64,000 nucleotides of DNA from Candidatus Nyctobacter psychrophilus (GTDB lineage: Bacteria > Vulcanimicrobiota > Vulcanimicrobiia > Vulcanimicrobiales > Vulcanimicrobiaceae), in contig JACRTY010000017.1 of the NCBI GenBank assembly GCA_014305025.1, forward strand, positions 124,001 to 188,000, written 5' to 3'. Numbering within the stretch: the first letter of the stretch is position 1; each line of letters begins with the position of its first letter. The notes under the pieces are model-generated. The model was not told the origin of the DNA and ran no database searches. It saw only the letters and a list, made by a program, of their open reading frames with translations. Shown piece after piece: positions 52,326 to 61,346 of this stretch. Position numbers and translations under genes: made by a program.

Positions 52326-52933
52326 CCACCGTCCATGTCACCGGCGTCCTCGCCGCCCTTGCGATTTTGCTCGCGATCGGCGCCACGCTGTACTGGATGC
52401 TGCACCCGCCGACGACGAGCGCCGAACGCGCGGCCCGCCTCACCGAGCGCGACGTGGCCGAGATGATCGGCAGCGTCCTGGTCGTGTTCTCCCAAGAAAT
52501 TCACTCCGAACACGTGATGTCGCTCGCGGCGCGGGTCGCGCGGCGTGAACGCGCGCAACTTCTGGCCGCCTACGTCATCGAAGTGCCGCACACGTTGCCG
52601 ATCAACGCGGAGATGGCGGCCGAGCATCGCGAGGCGCTGGGCGTGTTGCAGGTCGCCGAATCGATCGCACGCGCCAACAACGTCGAGATCAACACCGAAG
52701 TGGTGCGCGCCCGGCAAGTCGCCGCCGGCGTGCTCGAACTGGCCAAGCACGCGCAGGTGCATCTCATCGTGCTGGGCTCGTACCGCGAGGGCAAGTATAC
52801 GGGTGCGCCGCTCGGGCGTGCGATCGAGGTCATCGCCGCCCAAGCCAACTGCGACGTGCTCATCGGCATCCAAGGCACGCAGGGCACGCTGCTGACCCCG
52901 CCCAAGCGCGACGCCAAGGCCGTCGCGCGCTAG
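52322..52933 (+). CDS. Membrane-anchored universal stress (UspA) domain protein
   Basis: A 203-residue protein. One N-terminal membrane helix (about 7-27) is followed by a Usp domain facing the cytoplasm: SVLVVFSQEIHSEHVMSLAARVARRERAQLLAAYVIEVP, then LAKHAQVHLIVLGSYREGKYTGAPLGRAIEVIAAQANCDVLIG. The usual ATP loop (G-x2-G-x9-G-S/T) is only partly kept (LGSYREGKYTGAPLGRAIE). It is the last gene of a three-gene unit with a permease. Confidence 0.8.
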   Translation: MTTVHVTGVLAALAILLAIGATLYWMLHPPTTSAERAARLTERDVAEMIGSVLVVFSQEIHSEHVMSLAARVARRERAQLLAAYVIEVPHTLPINAEMAAEHREALGVLQVAESIARANNVEINTEVVRARQVAAGVLELAKHAQVHLIVLGSYREGKYTGAPLGRAIEVIAAQANCDVLIGIQGTQGTLLTPPKRDAKAVAR

Positions 52934-52999
52934 GAGACAGATACGTCCGCGCGGGCACGGTCTCGCGCCCGAGCAAAGGCCCAAGACCGGCGCCTCCGT

Positions 53000-53998
53000 T
53001 TACTCGAAGCCGGGCAGCGGAACGCCCGGGCGTAAGGGCGTCTCCCGGATCGCAATGCCGTCAGGTCCCGGGCAGGGCGCAAGCTCGGCGGGCGCCGAGG
53101 CGGTAAAGGTTCCGTTTGGGAAGACCAGCGCGACCGCGCGGCTTTGCGGGCAGGCGTTGCCGTGGGGATCGGCGGTCGTAAAGGCCAGCGTCAGCGAGGC
53201 TTCGTGGCCGGCGCGCAGCGCAAGGTCGCCCGCGGTTCCCCGCGCCGAAGCGACGACGGTGAGCGCCATCAGTCGGCCTTGCGTTCCCAGCAATTGCGCG
53301 CGCATCGCGCGGGGTACCAGGCACGACGTCAAGGAGCGATTCTGCACGGCGATGACCGCGCGCTGCGTACCGGCGCCGGGCTCGGAGCCGGCGTCGCGCA
53401 CCGCCAGGTCGGCGCTTCCGCACGGCCGGGTGACGTTGGAGGTGCGCGGCGGCGTCAGCGGGACGGGCGTCGGCGTCGCCCCTTGAGCCAGCGACGTGAA
53501 CGACGAGACATCGACTTCTGAGAGCGCCTGGCACGGCGCGATCCGCAGCGGCGCACCGCCGGCCGGCGTTCCGCCGACGACGATGACCAAGGCGCAGCCG
53601 GCGGCGCTGGCGCCTGGCGCCCGAACGTAGCGCAGGGCGAACGTTGCCTGGTTTTGAGGGTCGAGCAGCGCGCTACTCGGATTGCTGAGCCGTCCGGTGC
53701 GTAAACGTGATGCGGTCGCCGAGCCGGCAAAAGTGACGGCCGGAAAACCGGAAACCAAACACGGGGTGGCCGCCTGCACGGTCAGCGTGACCGTCTCGAC
53801 GGTGACGCGGCCGCGCGTCCGCGGCGTTCCGGCGCTTGCGACCACGCCCTTTCCACAGGCGGGCGACGAGGAGGCACTGGGCTGGGGCGGTGCGACCAGC
53901 GGCGGAAACGTTTGCGCGTCGGCCAGGGTCCAGGCGCCGAGCGCCATCCCGGCCGCGGCCAGCCCCAGCCCGGCAAACGCGACGCGTCGTTTGGTCAC
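53000..53998 (-). CDS. Secreted protein with two DUF4232-like domains
   Basis: A 332-residue exported protein. The signal is residues 1-28. Two Ig-like repeats follow, each with Cys pairs: VTLTVQAATPCLVSGFPAVTF and, after a Pro/Thr linker, RAVIAVQNRSLTSCLVPRAMRAQLLG with AFTTADPHGNACPQSRAVALVFPNG, the style of DUF4232. Coupled by ATGA to the sugar permease upstream. Possibly a surface partner of the ABC system, otherwise unknown. Confidence 0.6.
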   Translation of the reverse strand: MTKRRVAFAGLGLAAAGMALGAWTLADAQTFPPLVAPPQPSASSSPACGKGVVASAGTPRTRGRVTVETVTLTVQAATPCLVSGFPAVTFAGSATASRLRTGRLSNPSSALLDPQNQATFALRYVRAPGASAAGCALVIVVGGTPAGGAPLRIAPCQALSEVDVSSFTSLAQGATPTPVPLTPPRTSNVTRPCGSADLAVRDAGSEPGAGTQRAVIAVQNRSLTSCLVPRAMRAQLLGTQGRLMALTVVASARGTAGDLALRAGHEASLTLAFTTADPHGNACPQSRAVALVFPNGTFTASAPAELAPCPGPDGIAIRETPLRPGVPLPGFE

Positions 53999-55071
53999 GT
54001 TCGCAGATAGCGCTTACGGAGTTCGTCGACAACGACGGCGACGAGGATGACGGCGCCAAGCACGATGTCCTGCGTGTACGATTCGATGTTGAGCAGGTTC
54101 ATCACGTTGTTGAGCAGTCCGATCAGCAGCGCGCCGAAGAACGTCGCGACGACGCTGCCGCGGCCGCCCATCAGGCTCGTGCCGCCGACGACGACGGCGG
54201 CGATCGACTGCAATTCGCTGCCGATGCCCGTGTTGGGCGAACCCGAACCGAAGCGCGCCATCAACAGCAGCCCGGCGACGGCCGCGCAACCCCCCGAGAT
54301 GACGTACACGAGCGTCTTGACCCGCGCGACGTTGATGCCCGCGAGCCGCGCTGCTTCTTCGTTGCCGCCGATGGCAAAGACGTAGCGGCCGAAGCGCGTG
54401 CGCGTCAACACGACCGCGAATACGACGACGAGCACGATCATCCAAAGCACCGGCACCGGAATGCCGGGAAAACCGAGCGGCCGCAACAGTGGCGCGAACA
54501 GAAAGCCGGTTCCCGTGGCATCGAAAGCCGTCGAGTCGGTGAGCGTCACGGGCTGGCCATGCGCGAGTTTGAAGGCAAGCCCGCGCGCCATCAGCATCAT
54601 CGCCAAGGTCGTGATGAACGGCGGCAGATTCAAGCGCACGACCGGCACCGCGTTGACGAAGCCCGCAAAGCACCCCACTGCGAGCCCGACGAGCAACGTC
54701 ACTCCAAGCAACAACGGGCCGTGAAACGGCACGTTGTTGGCAAACGTCGCCATGACGACGCCCGTCAGTTCGATCAGCGAGCCGACCGACAGATCGATGC
54801 CCGCCGTGATGATCACGAAGGTTTGGCCGATTCCCAAGATCGCGTTGTAGGTGATCTGACGCAGTACGTTCGTGAGGTTGCCGGCCGTCAGAAAAGCGCC
54901 GTGCGACAGCGCGTCGACGACCGCGACAACGACGGCCAGGAGTGCGAGCGCGCCGATGACCCGTAGCAGCAGCGCGCGGTTTTGGCGGCTGCGAGCGCCC
55001 CGTGCGTCGGCTTCGAGCGTGGCTTTGGCCTGCGTCGCGTCGCCGGCGCGCGCCGCATCGTTGACGCTCAC
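53995..55071 (-). CDS. Sugar ABC transporter permease (RbsC-like)
   Basis: A 358-residue inner-membrane permease with about ten helices. NAILGIGQTFVIITAGIDLSVGSLIELTGVV is the family signature, and GGNEEAARLAGINVARVKTLVYVISG is the EAA-like loop. The first 40 residues are a basic, Ala-rich cytoplasmic extension. The start overlaps the ATPase gene by 4 bases. It belongs to the CUT2 family; the sugar is not identified. Confidence 0.92.
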   Translation of the reverse strand: MSVNDAARAGDATQAKATLEADARGARSRQNRALLLRVIGALALLAVVVAVVDALSHGAFLTAGNLTNVLRQITYNAILGIGQTFVIITAGIDLSVGSLIELTGVVMATFANNVPFHGPLLLGVTLLVGLAVGCFAGFVNAVPVVRLNLPPFITTLAMMLMARGLAFKLAHGQPVTLTDSTAFDATGTGFLFAPLLRPLGFPGIPVPVLWMIVLVVVFAVVLTRTRFGRYVFAIGGNEEAARLAGINVARVKTLVYVISGGCAAVAGLLLMARFGSGSPNTGIGSELQSIAAVVVGGTSLMGGRGSVVATFFGALLIGLLNNVMNLLNIESYTQDIVLGAVILVAVVVDELRKRYLRT

Positions 55072-56585
55072 GCCGCTAACCCCGCCGCGGCGGCGATCAC
55101 CCGCTCGGGTGTCGCCTCCGTGCCCGCAAATTCAGCGGCAAGGCGACCCTGCCGCATGACGAGCACCCGGTGCGACATGCCGAGCACTTCGGGCAACTCG
55201 CTCGAAACCATGACGATCCCCTTGCCCCGCCCCAGCAAGCCGACCATGAGCGCGTAGATCTCAGCTTTCGCGCCGATGTCGATGCCGCGCGTCGGTTCAT
55301 CGAAAAGATACACGGCGGCGTCGCCGATCAGCCATTTCGCCAGGACGACCTTCTGCTGGTTACCGCCCGACAGATTGCGCACGAGTTGCTCGGAACTCGG
55401 CGTGCGAATGCGCAGTTCGGCGATCTCGTCGGTCGTCGTCGCTTCTTCCTTGGTGCGATCGACGAAGCCGTGACGCGCGAAGCGCCCGAGGTGCGCCAAG
55501 GTCGTATTCTCGCGCACGTTCATGCCCAGCACGAGCCCCTGGCCTTTGCGGTCTTCGGTAATGAACGCGATCCCGGCACCGATTGCATCGTGCGGCGAAT
55601 ACGCGACAACGCGCCGGCCCTGCACGAACACGTCACCCGCACTTGGAACGTCGGCGCCCGCGACCGCCCGCACGACGTCGGTTCGCCCCGCTCCGACCAG
55701 TCCCGCAAGTCCGACGATTTCGCCCGCGCGAACGTCGAACGTCACATCGTGCACCGCCACGCCGGTCTGCGCGCACAGGCCGCGCACGGACAGCACGACC
55801 GGCGCATGCTCGTCGACGGGCGGCAGTTTGGGAAAATGTGTCGCCAGCGAGCGTCCGACCATCATGGCGACCATTTCATGCTGCGGAAGCGCCGCCGTGG
55901 GACGCGTCTCGATCGTTCGCCCGTCGCGGATGACGGTGATCCGGTCGGAGATGCGCGGCAGTTCTTCGAGCCGGTGGGAAATGTAAACGAAGGCAACGCC
56001 TTGCGCGCGCAGCTTCTGGATCAGCGCGAACAGCGCGTCGATCTCGCGCTCCGTGAGCGCCGCGGTCGGTTCGTCCATGACGATGATGCGCGCCTTACGC
56101 GCGAGCGATTTTGCGATCTCGACCATCTGCTGCTGCGCCACGGTAAGCCGGCGCGCCGGCAGATCGAGCGGCACGCTGACTCCCAGTTCGGCAAGGATCG
56201 CGCTCGCCCGCGCAACCGCGCCGCTACGGTCGAGAAACACGCCGCGCACCGGCTCGTGACCAAGTAGCAGGTTGTCGACGACGCGAAGGTCGGGAACGAG
56301 ATTGAATTCCTGGTAGATCATCCCGATGCCGAGTGCCTCGGCCGCCTTTGGGCCGTCGATCGTCACGACGCGCTCGTCGATCTCGACCGTGCCGCCGTCC
56401 GCCCGATAGGCGCCCGCGAGCACCTTCATCAAGGTCGATTTGCCGGCGCCGTTCTCGCCGACGAGCGCATGCACTTCGCCGGCGCGCACGTCGAAGGAAA
56501 CGCCGTCGAGCGCCTTGACGCCGGGAAACGTCTTGACGATCCCGTTCATGCGCAGAAAGGGCGCGGGCGCCACGGCGCCGCTCAC
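55068..56585 (-). CDS. Sugar ABC transporter ATPase (RbsA-like, two domains)
   Basis: A 505-residue double ATPase. First domain: Walker A GENGAGKST near 43, signature region LTVAQQQMVEIA and Walker B IIVMDEPTAAL. Second: a degenerate Walker A (GLVGAGRTDVVR) typical of the family, signature NLSGGNQQKVVLAKW and YLFDEPTRGIDIGAK. It energises the permease downstream. Five bases separate it from the binding protein upstream. Confidence 0.94.
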   Translation of the reverse strand: MSGAVAPAPFLRMNGIVKTFPGVKALDGVSFDVRAGEVHALVGENGAGKSTLMKVLAGAYRADGGTVEIDERVVTIDGPKAAEALGIGMIYQEFNLVPDLRVVDNLLLGHEPVRGVFLDRSGAVARASAILAELGVSVPLDLPARRLTVAQQQMVEIAKSLARKARIIVMDEPTAALTEREIDALFALIQKLRAQGVAFVYISHRLEELPRISDRITVIRDGRTIETRPTAALPQHEMVAMMVGRSLATHFPKLPPVDEHAPVVLSVRGLCAQTGVAVHDVTFDVRAGEIVGLAGLVGAGRTDVVRAVAGADVPSAGDVFVQGRRVVAYSPHDAIGAGIAFITEDRKGQGLVLGMNVRENTTLAHLGRFARHGFVDRTKEEATTTDEIAELRIRTPSSEQLVRNLSGGNQQKVVLAKWLIGDAAVYLFDEPTRGIDIGAKAEIYALMVGLLGRGKGIVMVSSELPEVLGMSHRVLVMRQGRLAAEFAGTEATPERVIAAAAGLAA

Positions 56586-56590
56586 CGGGA

Positions 56591-57550
56591 CTACTTCGCG
56601 TTCGCCTTCGTATAGGTGCCGACGACGACCGCGATCTTCGCCGGTGGTGTTTTACCGTTGAAGTAATCGTGAATCGCGTCGATCGTCTTGGCGCCGATCT
56701 GGTCGGGGTGTTGAATCGCGTCACCGTACATCGAGCCGCCCGCAATCGCGGTCCGCGCTTCGGGCGTGGCATCGTAACCGATGACGACGATCTTTCCGCC
56801 GTTGCCCGATGCCGTGATCGACTTGGCTGCCCCGAGCGCCGAGTCGTCGTTGATCCCGAAGATGCCGCGCAGGTTCTTATGGGCCTGAAGGATGTCGTCA
56901 GTGGCGGAACTGGCTTTGGCTCGCTCACCGCCGCCGTCGATATCGGCGACGACCTTCACGTTGGGACACCCGGACGCGAGCCCCGCTCGGAAGCCTTTGA
57001 CACGGTCTTGCACGCTCGTCACCTCGGGCTCGTCGAGAATCGCGACGCTGCCGCCGCCCTTACCGAGCGCCGCACACATCAGCTTCGCAGCCTGGGCGCC
57101 ACCCTGCACGTTGTCGCTCGCGATATGCGAGACGACCTTGCCGCGCCGCGACGCGTTGGCGATGTCGGCCGTGAACACCGGGATACCGGCATTGTTGGCC
57201 TCGACGATCGCGCTGCCGATTGCTTGCGAATCGTACGGCGTCAGCACGATTGCCGCGACTTTCTGGGAGATAAAGTCTTCGACTTGACTCTGCTGCTTGG
57301 AATTGTCGCGGCTCGCGTCGACGACGTCGACCGTGTAGCCGTACTTCGCCGCTTCCGATTTCATGCCCGATTCCATCTGCTGATAGAACTGCGCTTCGCG
57401 ATTCTGAATCGAAACGCCGATCGTTTTGCCGCCCGAGGCGGCGGCGTTCGGAGCCGAACTCGACGACCCCGACGATGACGATGGATGCGACGACGAGCAG
57501 GCAGCCAGCGCCACCAGCAGCGCGACGGGGATGAAGCGATAAACATTCAC
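56591..57550 (-). CDS. Sugar-binding lipoprotein (RbsB-like)
   Basis: A 319-residue periplasmic-binding-protein type I. The lipobox LVALAACS gives Cys19, then a Ser-rich linker. KTIGVSIQNREAQFYQQMESGMKSEAAKYGY, AAIVLTPYDSQAIGSAI and IPVFTADIANASRRGKVVSHIASDN match the ribose/autoinducer-2-type fold. First gene of the ABC operon, so expression is expected from the 207-base gap towards comM. Confidence 0.92.
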   Translation of the reverse strand: MNVYRFIPVALLVALAACSSSHPSSSSGSSSSAPNAAASGGKTIGVSIQNREAQFYQQMESGMKSEAAKYGYTVDVVDASRDNSKQQSQVEDFISQKVAAIVLTPYDSQAIGSAIVEANNAGIPVFTADIANASRRGKVVSHIASDNVQGGAQAAKLMCAALGKGGGSVAILDEPEVTSVQDRVKGFRAGLASGCPNVKVVADIDGGGERAKASSATDDILQAHKNLRGIFGINDDSALGAAKSITASGNGGKIVVIGYDATPEARTAIAGGSMYGDAIQHPDQIGAKTIDAIHDYFNGKTPPAKIAVVVGTYTKANAK

Positions 57551-57638
57551 GAGCGGGCGGTCCCTCCGCCGAGCATCATGCGCGCGCCTAGGGCCCGAGC
57601 CCTCCGTGAGCGAGGGGGGCCGTTCAGCCTTGCGGCTT

Positions 57639-57680
57639 TATCCACATTTTGGACTTTTGGCTTGTGCAACGTGTGGAGAA
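57639..57680. promoter_or_regulatory. Possible DnaA-box pair
   Basis: TTATCCACA (57639-57647) is a consensus DnaA box. TGTGGAGAA (57672-57680), read on the other strand, differs from it by one base. They lie about 25 bases apart in opposite orientation between rbsB-like and comM. This may be a DnaA-titration or regulatory site; a replication origin is not supported since dnaA, dnaN and an AT-rich stretch are absent. Confidence 0.35.
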
Positions 57681-57757
57681 GCCTTCCGGCCGTGCCGCTC
57701 CGGCTGCAGGGGGAAATCCGGGCTTGCCGTCGTCCGAACCGTCGCGATACGACCGGC

Positions 57758-59287
57758 GTGATCGCTCTGGCGCACAGCGCCTCGATGCTCGGCATCGAGG
57801 GCTACGTCGTTCGCGTCGAGGCCGACAGCGCGGCCGGCACGCCGGCCTTCGGTCTCATTGGGCTGCCCGACCGGGCCCTCAATGAAGCGCGCGAGCGGGT
57901 CCGCGCGGCCGTCGTCAATTCGGGCTATCCCTTCCCCGCCGGGCGGGTGCTCGTCAATCTGGCACCCGCTCACATCCGGAAGGTCGGCCCCGGCTTCGAT
58001 CTTCCAATCGCGCTCGCGCTCCTGGGCATTGACGAACACGTCGACACGCTGGCCCTGCAACGCTTCGTCGCGCTCGGCGAACTCGCGCTCGACGGCAGCG
58101 TGCGCGCGACGCGGGGCGTGTTGCCCATGGCGATCGCCGCGCGCAACGCGGGCTTCGATGCGTTGCTCGTGCCGTGCGCCAATGCGCGCGAAGCCGCACT
58201 CGTCGACGGCGTCACGGTGTACGGCGTTGCTTGCCTGCACGATGCCGTCGCCGTCGTGCTCGGGCACGGCGCCGGCTTGCGTTATAGCGACGAGGTGCAG
58301 TTTACCGCGGTCGCGCGAGCGTGCAGCGACTTTCGCGACGTACGCGGTCAAAGCGCGGCCAAGCGGGCGCTGGAAATCGCGGCTGCCGGCGGGCACAACG
58401 TCATGCTCGTCGGGCCGCCCGGCTGCGGAAAGACGATGTTGGCGCGGCGTTTGCCGTCGATTCTTCCGCCCATGTCGGCGGCCGAAGCGCTGGACGTCAC
58501 CAAGATCTACAGCGTCGCCGGTCTGTTGGGGGACGACGCCGGAATCGTATCCGCGCGGCCTTTTCGCGCCCCGCACCACACGATCTCGCAGATCGCCCTC
58601 TGCGGCGGCGGCTCGACGCCGCGACCGGGCGAGATTTCGCTCGCGCAACACGGCGTGCTTTTCTTAGATGAACTGCCCGAATTTTCACGCAGCGCCCTTG
58701 AAGTGATGCGGCAGCCGCTCGAAGAGGGCACGATCGCGATCGCGCGTGCCGCCGGAACGTTTACGTACCCGGCTCGCTTCACGCTGGTCGCGTCGATGAA
58801 CCCGTGCCCCTGCGGGTTTCGCGGCACGCGCACGAACGACTGCCGCTGCGATGACGCGGCCGTGGCGCGGTACGTCGCCAAGCTGTCGGGGCCGCTGCTC
58901 GACCGCATCGATCTGCACGTCGACGTCGCGCGGCTGCCCTTCGACGAGATGCTGGCGCGCAGTCCGGCCGAAAACTCCACCGCAATTCGCTCTCGCGTAG
59001 AAGCAGCGCGCGCCGTCCAGCAAAGGCGTTACAAGGACACCGCGTACCGTTCCAACGCCTCGGTCGCCGACGCCGACGTGCGCCATTTTTGTGCGCTCGA
59101 TGACGGCGCGACCGCGCTGCTGCGGGCCGCCTCAGCGAAGAACCACGTCTCCGCCCGCGCCTTCGACCGCATCGCGCGCGTGGCGCGTACGATCGCCGAT
59201 CTTGCCGGCGCTTCTCAGCCGCTGGCCGCGCACGTCGCCGAGGCGCTCGCGTACCGCTCGCTCGAGCGCCGCGGCCTTGCGGCATAA
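57758..59287 (+). CDS. comM: ComM/YifB family Mg-chelatase-like ATPase
   Basis: A hexameric AAA+ helicase that promotes branch migration in natural transformation. LGIEGYVVRVEADSAAGTPAFGLIGLPD is the N-terminal domain, GRVLVNLAPAHIRKVGPGFDLPIALALLG follows, Walker A is GPPGCGKTMLAR, Walker B LFLDELPEF, and the MNPCPCG...CRC motif is near 350. The GTG start gives 509 residues. No dprA lies next to it, and rnhB-yraN, its common neighbours, are 7 kb away. Confidence 0.95.
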   Translation: MIALAHSASMLGIEGYVVRVEADSAAGTPAFGLIGLPDRALNEARERVRAAVVNSGYPFPAGRVLVNLAPAHIRKVGPGFDLPIALALLGIDEHVDTLALQRFVALGELALDGSVRATRGVLPMAIAARNAGFDALLVPCANAREAALVDGVTVYGVACLHDAVAVVLGHGAGLRYSDEVQFTAVARACSDFRDVRGQSAAKRALEIAAAGGHNVMLVGPPGCGKTMLARRLPSILPPMSAAEALDVTKIYSVAGLLGDDAGIVSARPFRAPHHTISQIALCGGGSTPRPGEISLAQHGVLFLDELPEFSRSALEVMRQPLEEGTIAIARAAGTFTYPARFTLVASMNPCPCGFRGTRTNDCRCDDAAVARYVAKLSGPLLDRIDLHVDVARLPFDEMLARSPAENSTAIRSRVEAARAVQQRRYKDTAYRSNASVADADVRHFCALDDGATALLRAASAKNHVSARAFDRIARVARTIADLAGASQPLAAHVAEALAYRSLERRGLAA

Positions 59288-59399
59288 CGCTGCTGCCAAG
59301 CAGAACGATCCGGCGTTTGGTAGCGCACTGCGCGGGAACGATCCAAGCGACCAGCATGCATCGGTGTGCGAGGAACACCCACGTTGCAGCGTGCGTTCA

Positions 59400-59747
59400 A
59401 TGAACGGAACAGAACCGGTGCTGCGGACCGCGGCGCTGGCGCTCGTCGCCGTTTTGGGCGCGGCTCCCATGGCGGCGCTTGCGAAAGGCGCCGTGTGGAG
59501 AGGTACGGTCGTTCACGTTTCCTTCGACAACGTCAAGGTGCGCGACAAGACGGGCACCGTGCAGGGCTTCGCGCTCGTGCCCCGCGTCACGAAGCTCTTC
59601 GGGCCGAACTCGAACGTCAACCGCGACCAAAAACTCATTCACTCGGGCGATCGGGTCGTCGTCTATTACGACAAGCACTTCTTTGGAGTGCCGCATGCCG
59701 ACCGCATCATCGATGCGAAGCTGCCGACGAGGCCGCTGCACAACTAG
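59400..59747 (+). CDS. Small secreted protein
   Basis: A 115-residue protein. The signal peptide is residues 8-28 (AALALVAVLGAAPMAALA). The mature part of about 85 residues reads as a small OB-like or SH3-like beta barrel (GTVVHVSFDNVKVRDKTGTVQGFALVPRVTKLFG, then DRVVVYYDKHFFGVPHADRI). There are no cysteines. The start has no strong Shine-Dalgarno. 112 bases separate it from comM. Not recognised. Confidence 0.6.
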   Translation: MNGTEPVLRTAALALVAVLGAAPMAALAKGAVWRGTVVHVSFDNVKVRDKTGTVQGFALVPRVTKLFGPNSNVNRDQKLIHSGDRVVVYYDKHFFGVPHADRIIDAKLPTRPLHN

Positions 59748-59774
59748 ATCCCGCTCGCAGCCTCTTCGACGCAA

Positions 59775-61346
59775 TTATCCGCGGGCTTCACCGGCGCGAC
59801 CGGCTGCTTTCGGCTTGCGCATGAAGAACACGAGGGGCAGAAACAACGCGGCAACGGCGGCGGTTGCGAACGTCGCGTCGGCGTAAGCGAGAATCGCGGC
59901 TTGGAGGTTGACGAGTCGTGCCAGTTGGGCCGTTGAGCCGTGTTGCAGAAATTGCTGCACCGCCGGGCTTGAACGGTTGACCGCCGCGCCCAAGATCGCG
60001 GAGTGAAAGGCCCAGCGGCGATCGATCACGACGTCGAGTCCGGCGACGGCGATCGAGCCGCCCAGTTGTAAGGCGAGCGTCGTAAAGGCGCTCGCCTTGG
60101 GACCTTCCTGGGGCGTCGTGGAGCCGAGCACGGCAATCGTCAGCGGCACGAACAGCAACGATCCGGCTGCGCCGACCAAAATGAGCGCCAGCGCGAAGCT
60201 CCAGAAACCGGCCTGCGCCGTCGTGATCGTGGCCTGCAACGCAGTCCCGCCTGCCAACAACAGGAAGCCGCCCGCTAAGAAAAAGCGAGCGTCGAAGCGC
60301 GCCACGAGCCGCACGATCACCGGTGTCAGCAGCGCGATCGGAACCGCGCGCAAGAGAAACAGTTCGCCGCTGAGCGTCGGGGTAAAGCCGAGCGGACCTT
60401 GCGAGAGCTGCGGTAGCGTGTAGGTCGATCCGAAGATCACGACCCCAAGGGCGAGCGCGAGTAAAGAGCCCGCCGAAACGCTGCGATTGGTCAGCACGCG
60501 CAGATCGATGACCGGATTCCGCGCGCCGAACAGCTCCCACAAGACGAGCGACACCAGACTTCCGACGCACAGTACCGTCGCGACGTCGATCGTCGCGTCC
60601 GAGAACCAATAGTGCCTTTCGCCTTCGGTCAAGACGTATTGCATGGCGCCTAGGCCGACCGCGAGCAATGCCAGGCCAAGCGAATCGACCGGAGTCTTGC
60701 GCGGTTTCGCCGGGTCGCGCAGCAACGCAAACAACAGGATGGCCGACAGAATGCCGGGGCCGATATTGATGTCGAAACACCAGTTCCACGAGGCTTTGTC
60801 CACGAGGATGCCGCCGAGCGGCGGTCCCAGAGCCGGCCCCATGATCGCGCCCAGCGCAAAGATGCCCTGGCTTGCACCGAGTCGCTGCGGCGGGAACGTA
60901 TCGCGCAGAACCGATTGTCCCGTAGCCAGCAGGCCGCCGCCGAATAGACCTTGGATGAACCGCCAGAAGATCAAAAAATAGAGATCGCTTGCGGCGCCGC
61001 ACAGAACCGACGCCAGCGTGAACCCTACGATCGAGGCGACGTAATAATTTTTGCGGCCGAAACGGTTCTGCAGCCAGGGCGTGATGGGAATGATGATGAT
61101 CGCCGCGATGACGTATGCGGTCACGACCCACGAGCCTTCGTCCTGTCCCGCGCCGAGGTTGCCTTGAATGTTCGGCAACGCGACGTTGACGATCGTGGAA
61201 TCCAGCGTCTGCATCAGCGACGCCGCCATGACGCCGGCGACGATCAAGACGAGGCGAACGCCCTTTTCGGAGACGTCGGCGTACGCCGATCCGGGACCGA
61301 GTTGCGCGCGGCTTGCCACTGACGTCTTACTTCGAGTTCCCCCCAT
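59775..61346 (-). CDS. MFS transporter, DHA2/EmrB type
   Basis: A 523-residue drug-exporter-like protein with 14 helices. LMQTLDSTIVNVALPNIQGNLG is helix 1 with the DHA2 motif, WVVTAYVIAAIIIIPITPWLQNRFGRKNYYV is motif A, and GASQGIFALGAIMGPALGPPLGGIL is motif C of antiporters. It probably exports hydrophobic compounds with proton uptake. Its ATG and the ATG of the divergent methyltransferase share the same CATG. Confidence 0.92.
   Translation of the reverse strand: MGGTRSKTSVASRAQLGPGSAYADVSEKGVRLVLIVAGVMAASLMQTLDSTIVNVALPNIQGNLGAGQDEGSWVVTAYVIAAIIIIPITPWLQNRFGRKNYYVASIVGFTLASVLCGAASDLYFLIFWRFIQGLFGGGLLATGQSVLRDTFPPQRLGASQGIFALGAIMGPALGPPLGGILVDKASWNWCFDINIGPGILSAILLFALLRDPAKPRKTPVDSLGLALLAVGLGAMQYVLTEGERHYWFSDATIDVATVLCVGSLVSLVLWELFGARNPVIDLRVLTNRSVSAGSLLALALGVVIFGSTYTLPQLSQGPLGFTPTLSGELFLLRAVPIALLTPVIVRLVARFDARFFLAGGFLLLAGGTALQATITTAQAGFWSFALALILVGAAGSLLFVPLTIAVLGSTTPQEGPKASAFTTLALQLGGSIAVAGLDVVIDRRWAFHSAILGAAVNRSSPAVQQFLQHGSTAQLARLVNLQAAILAYADATFATAAVAALFLPLVFFMRKPKAAGRAGEARG

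Noticed and set aside
57639-57680. Replication origin
   Set aside because: Only two DnaA-like boxes, no AT-rich unwinding stretch and no dnaA, dnaN, gidA or rpmH nearby.
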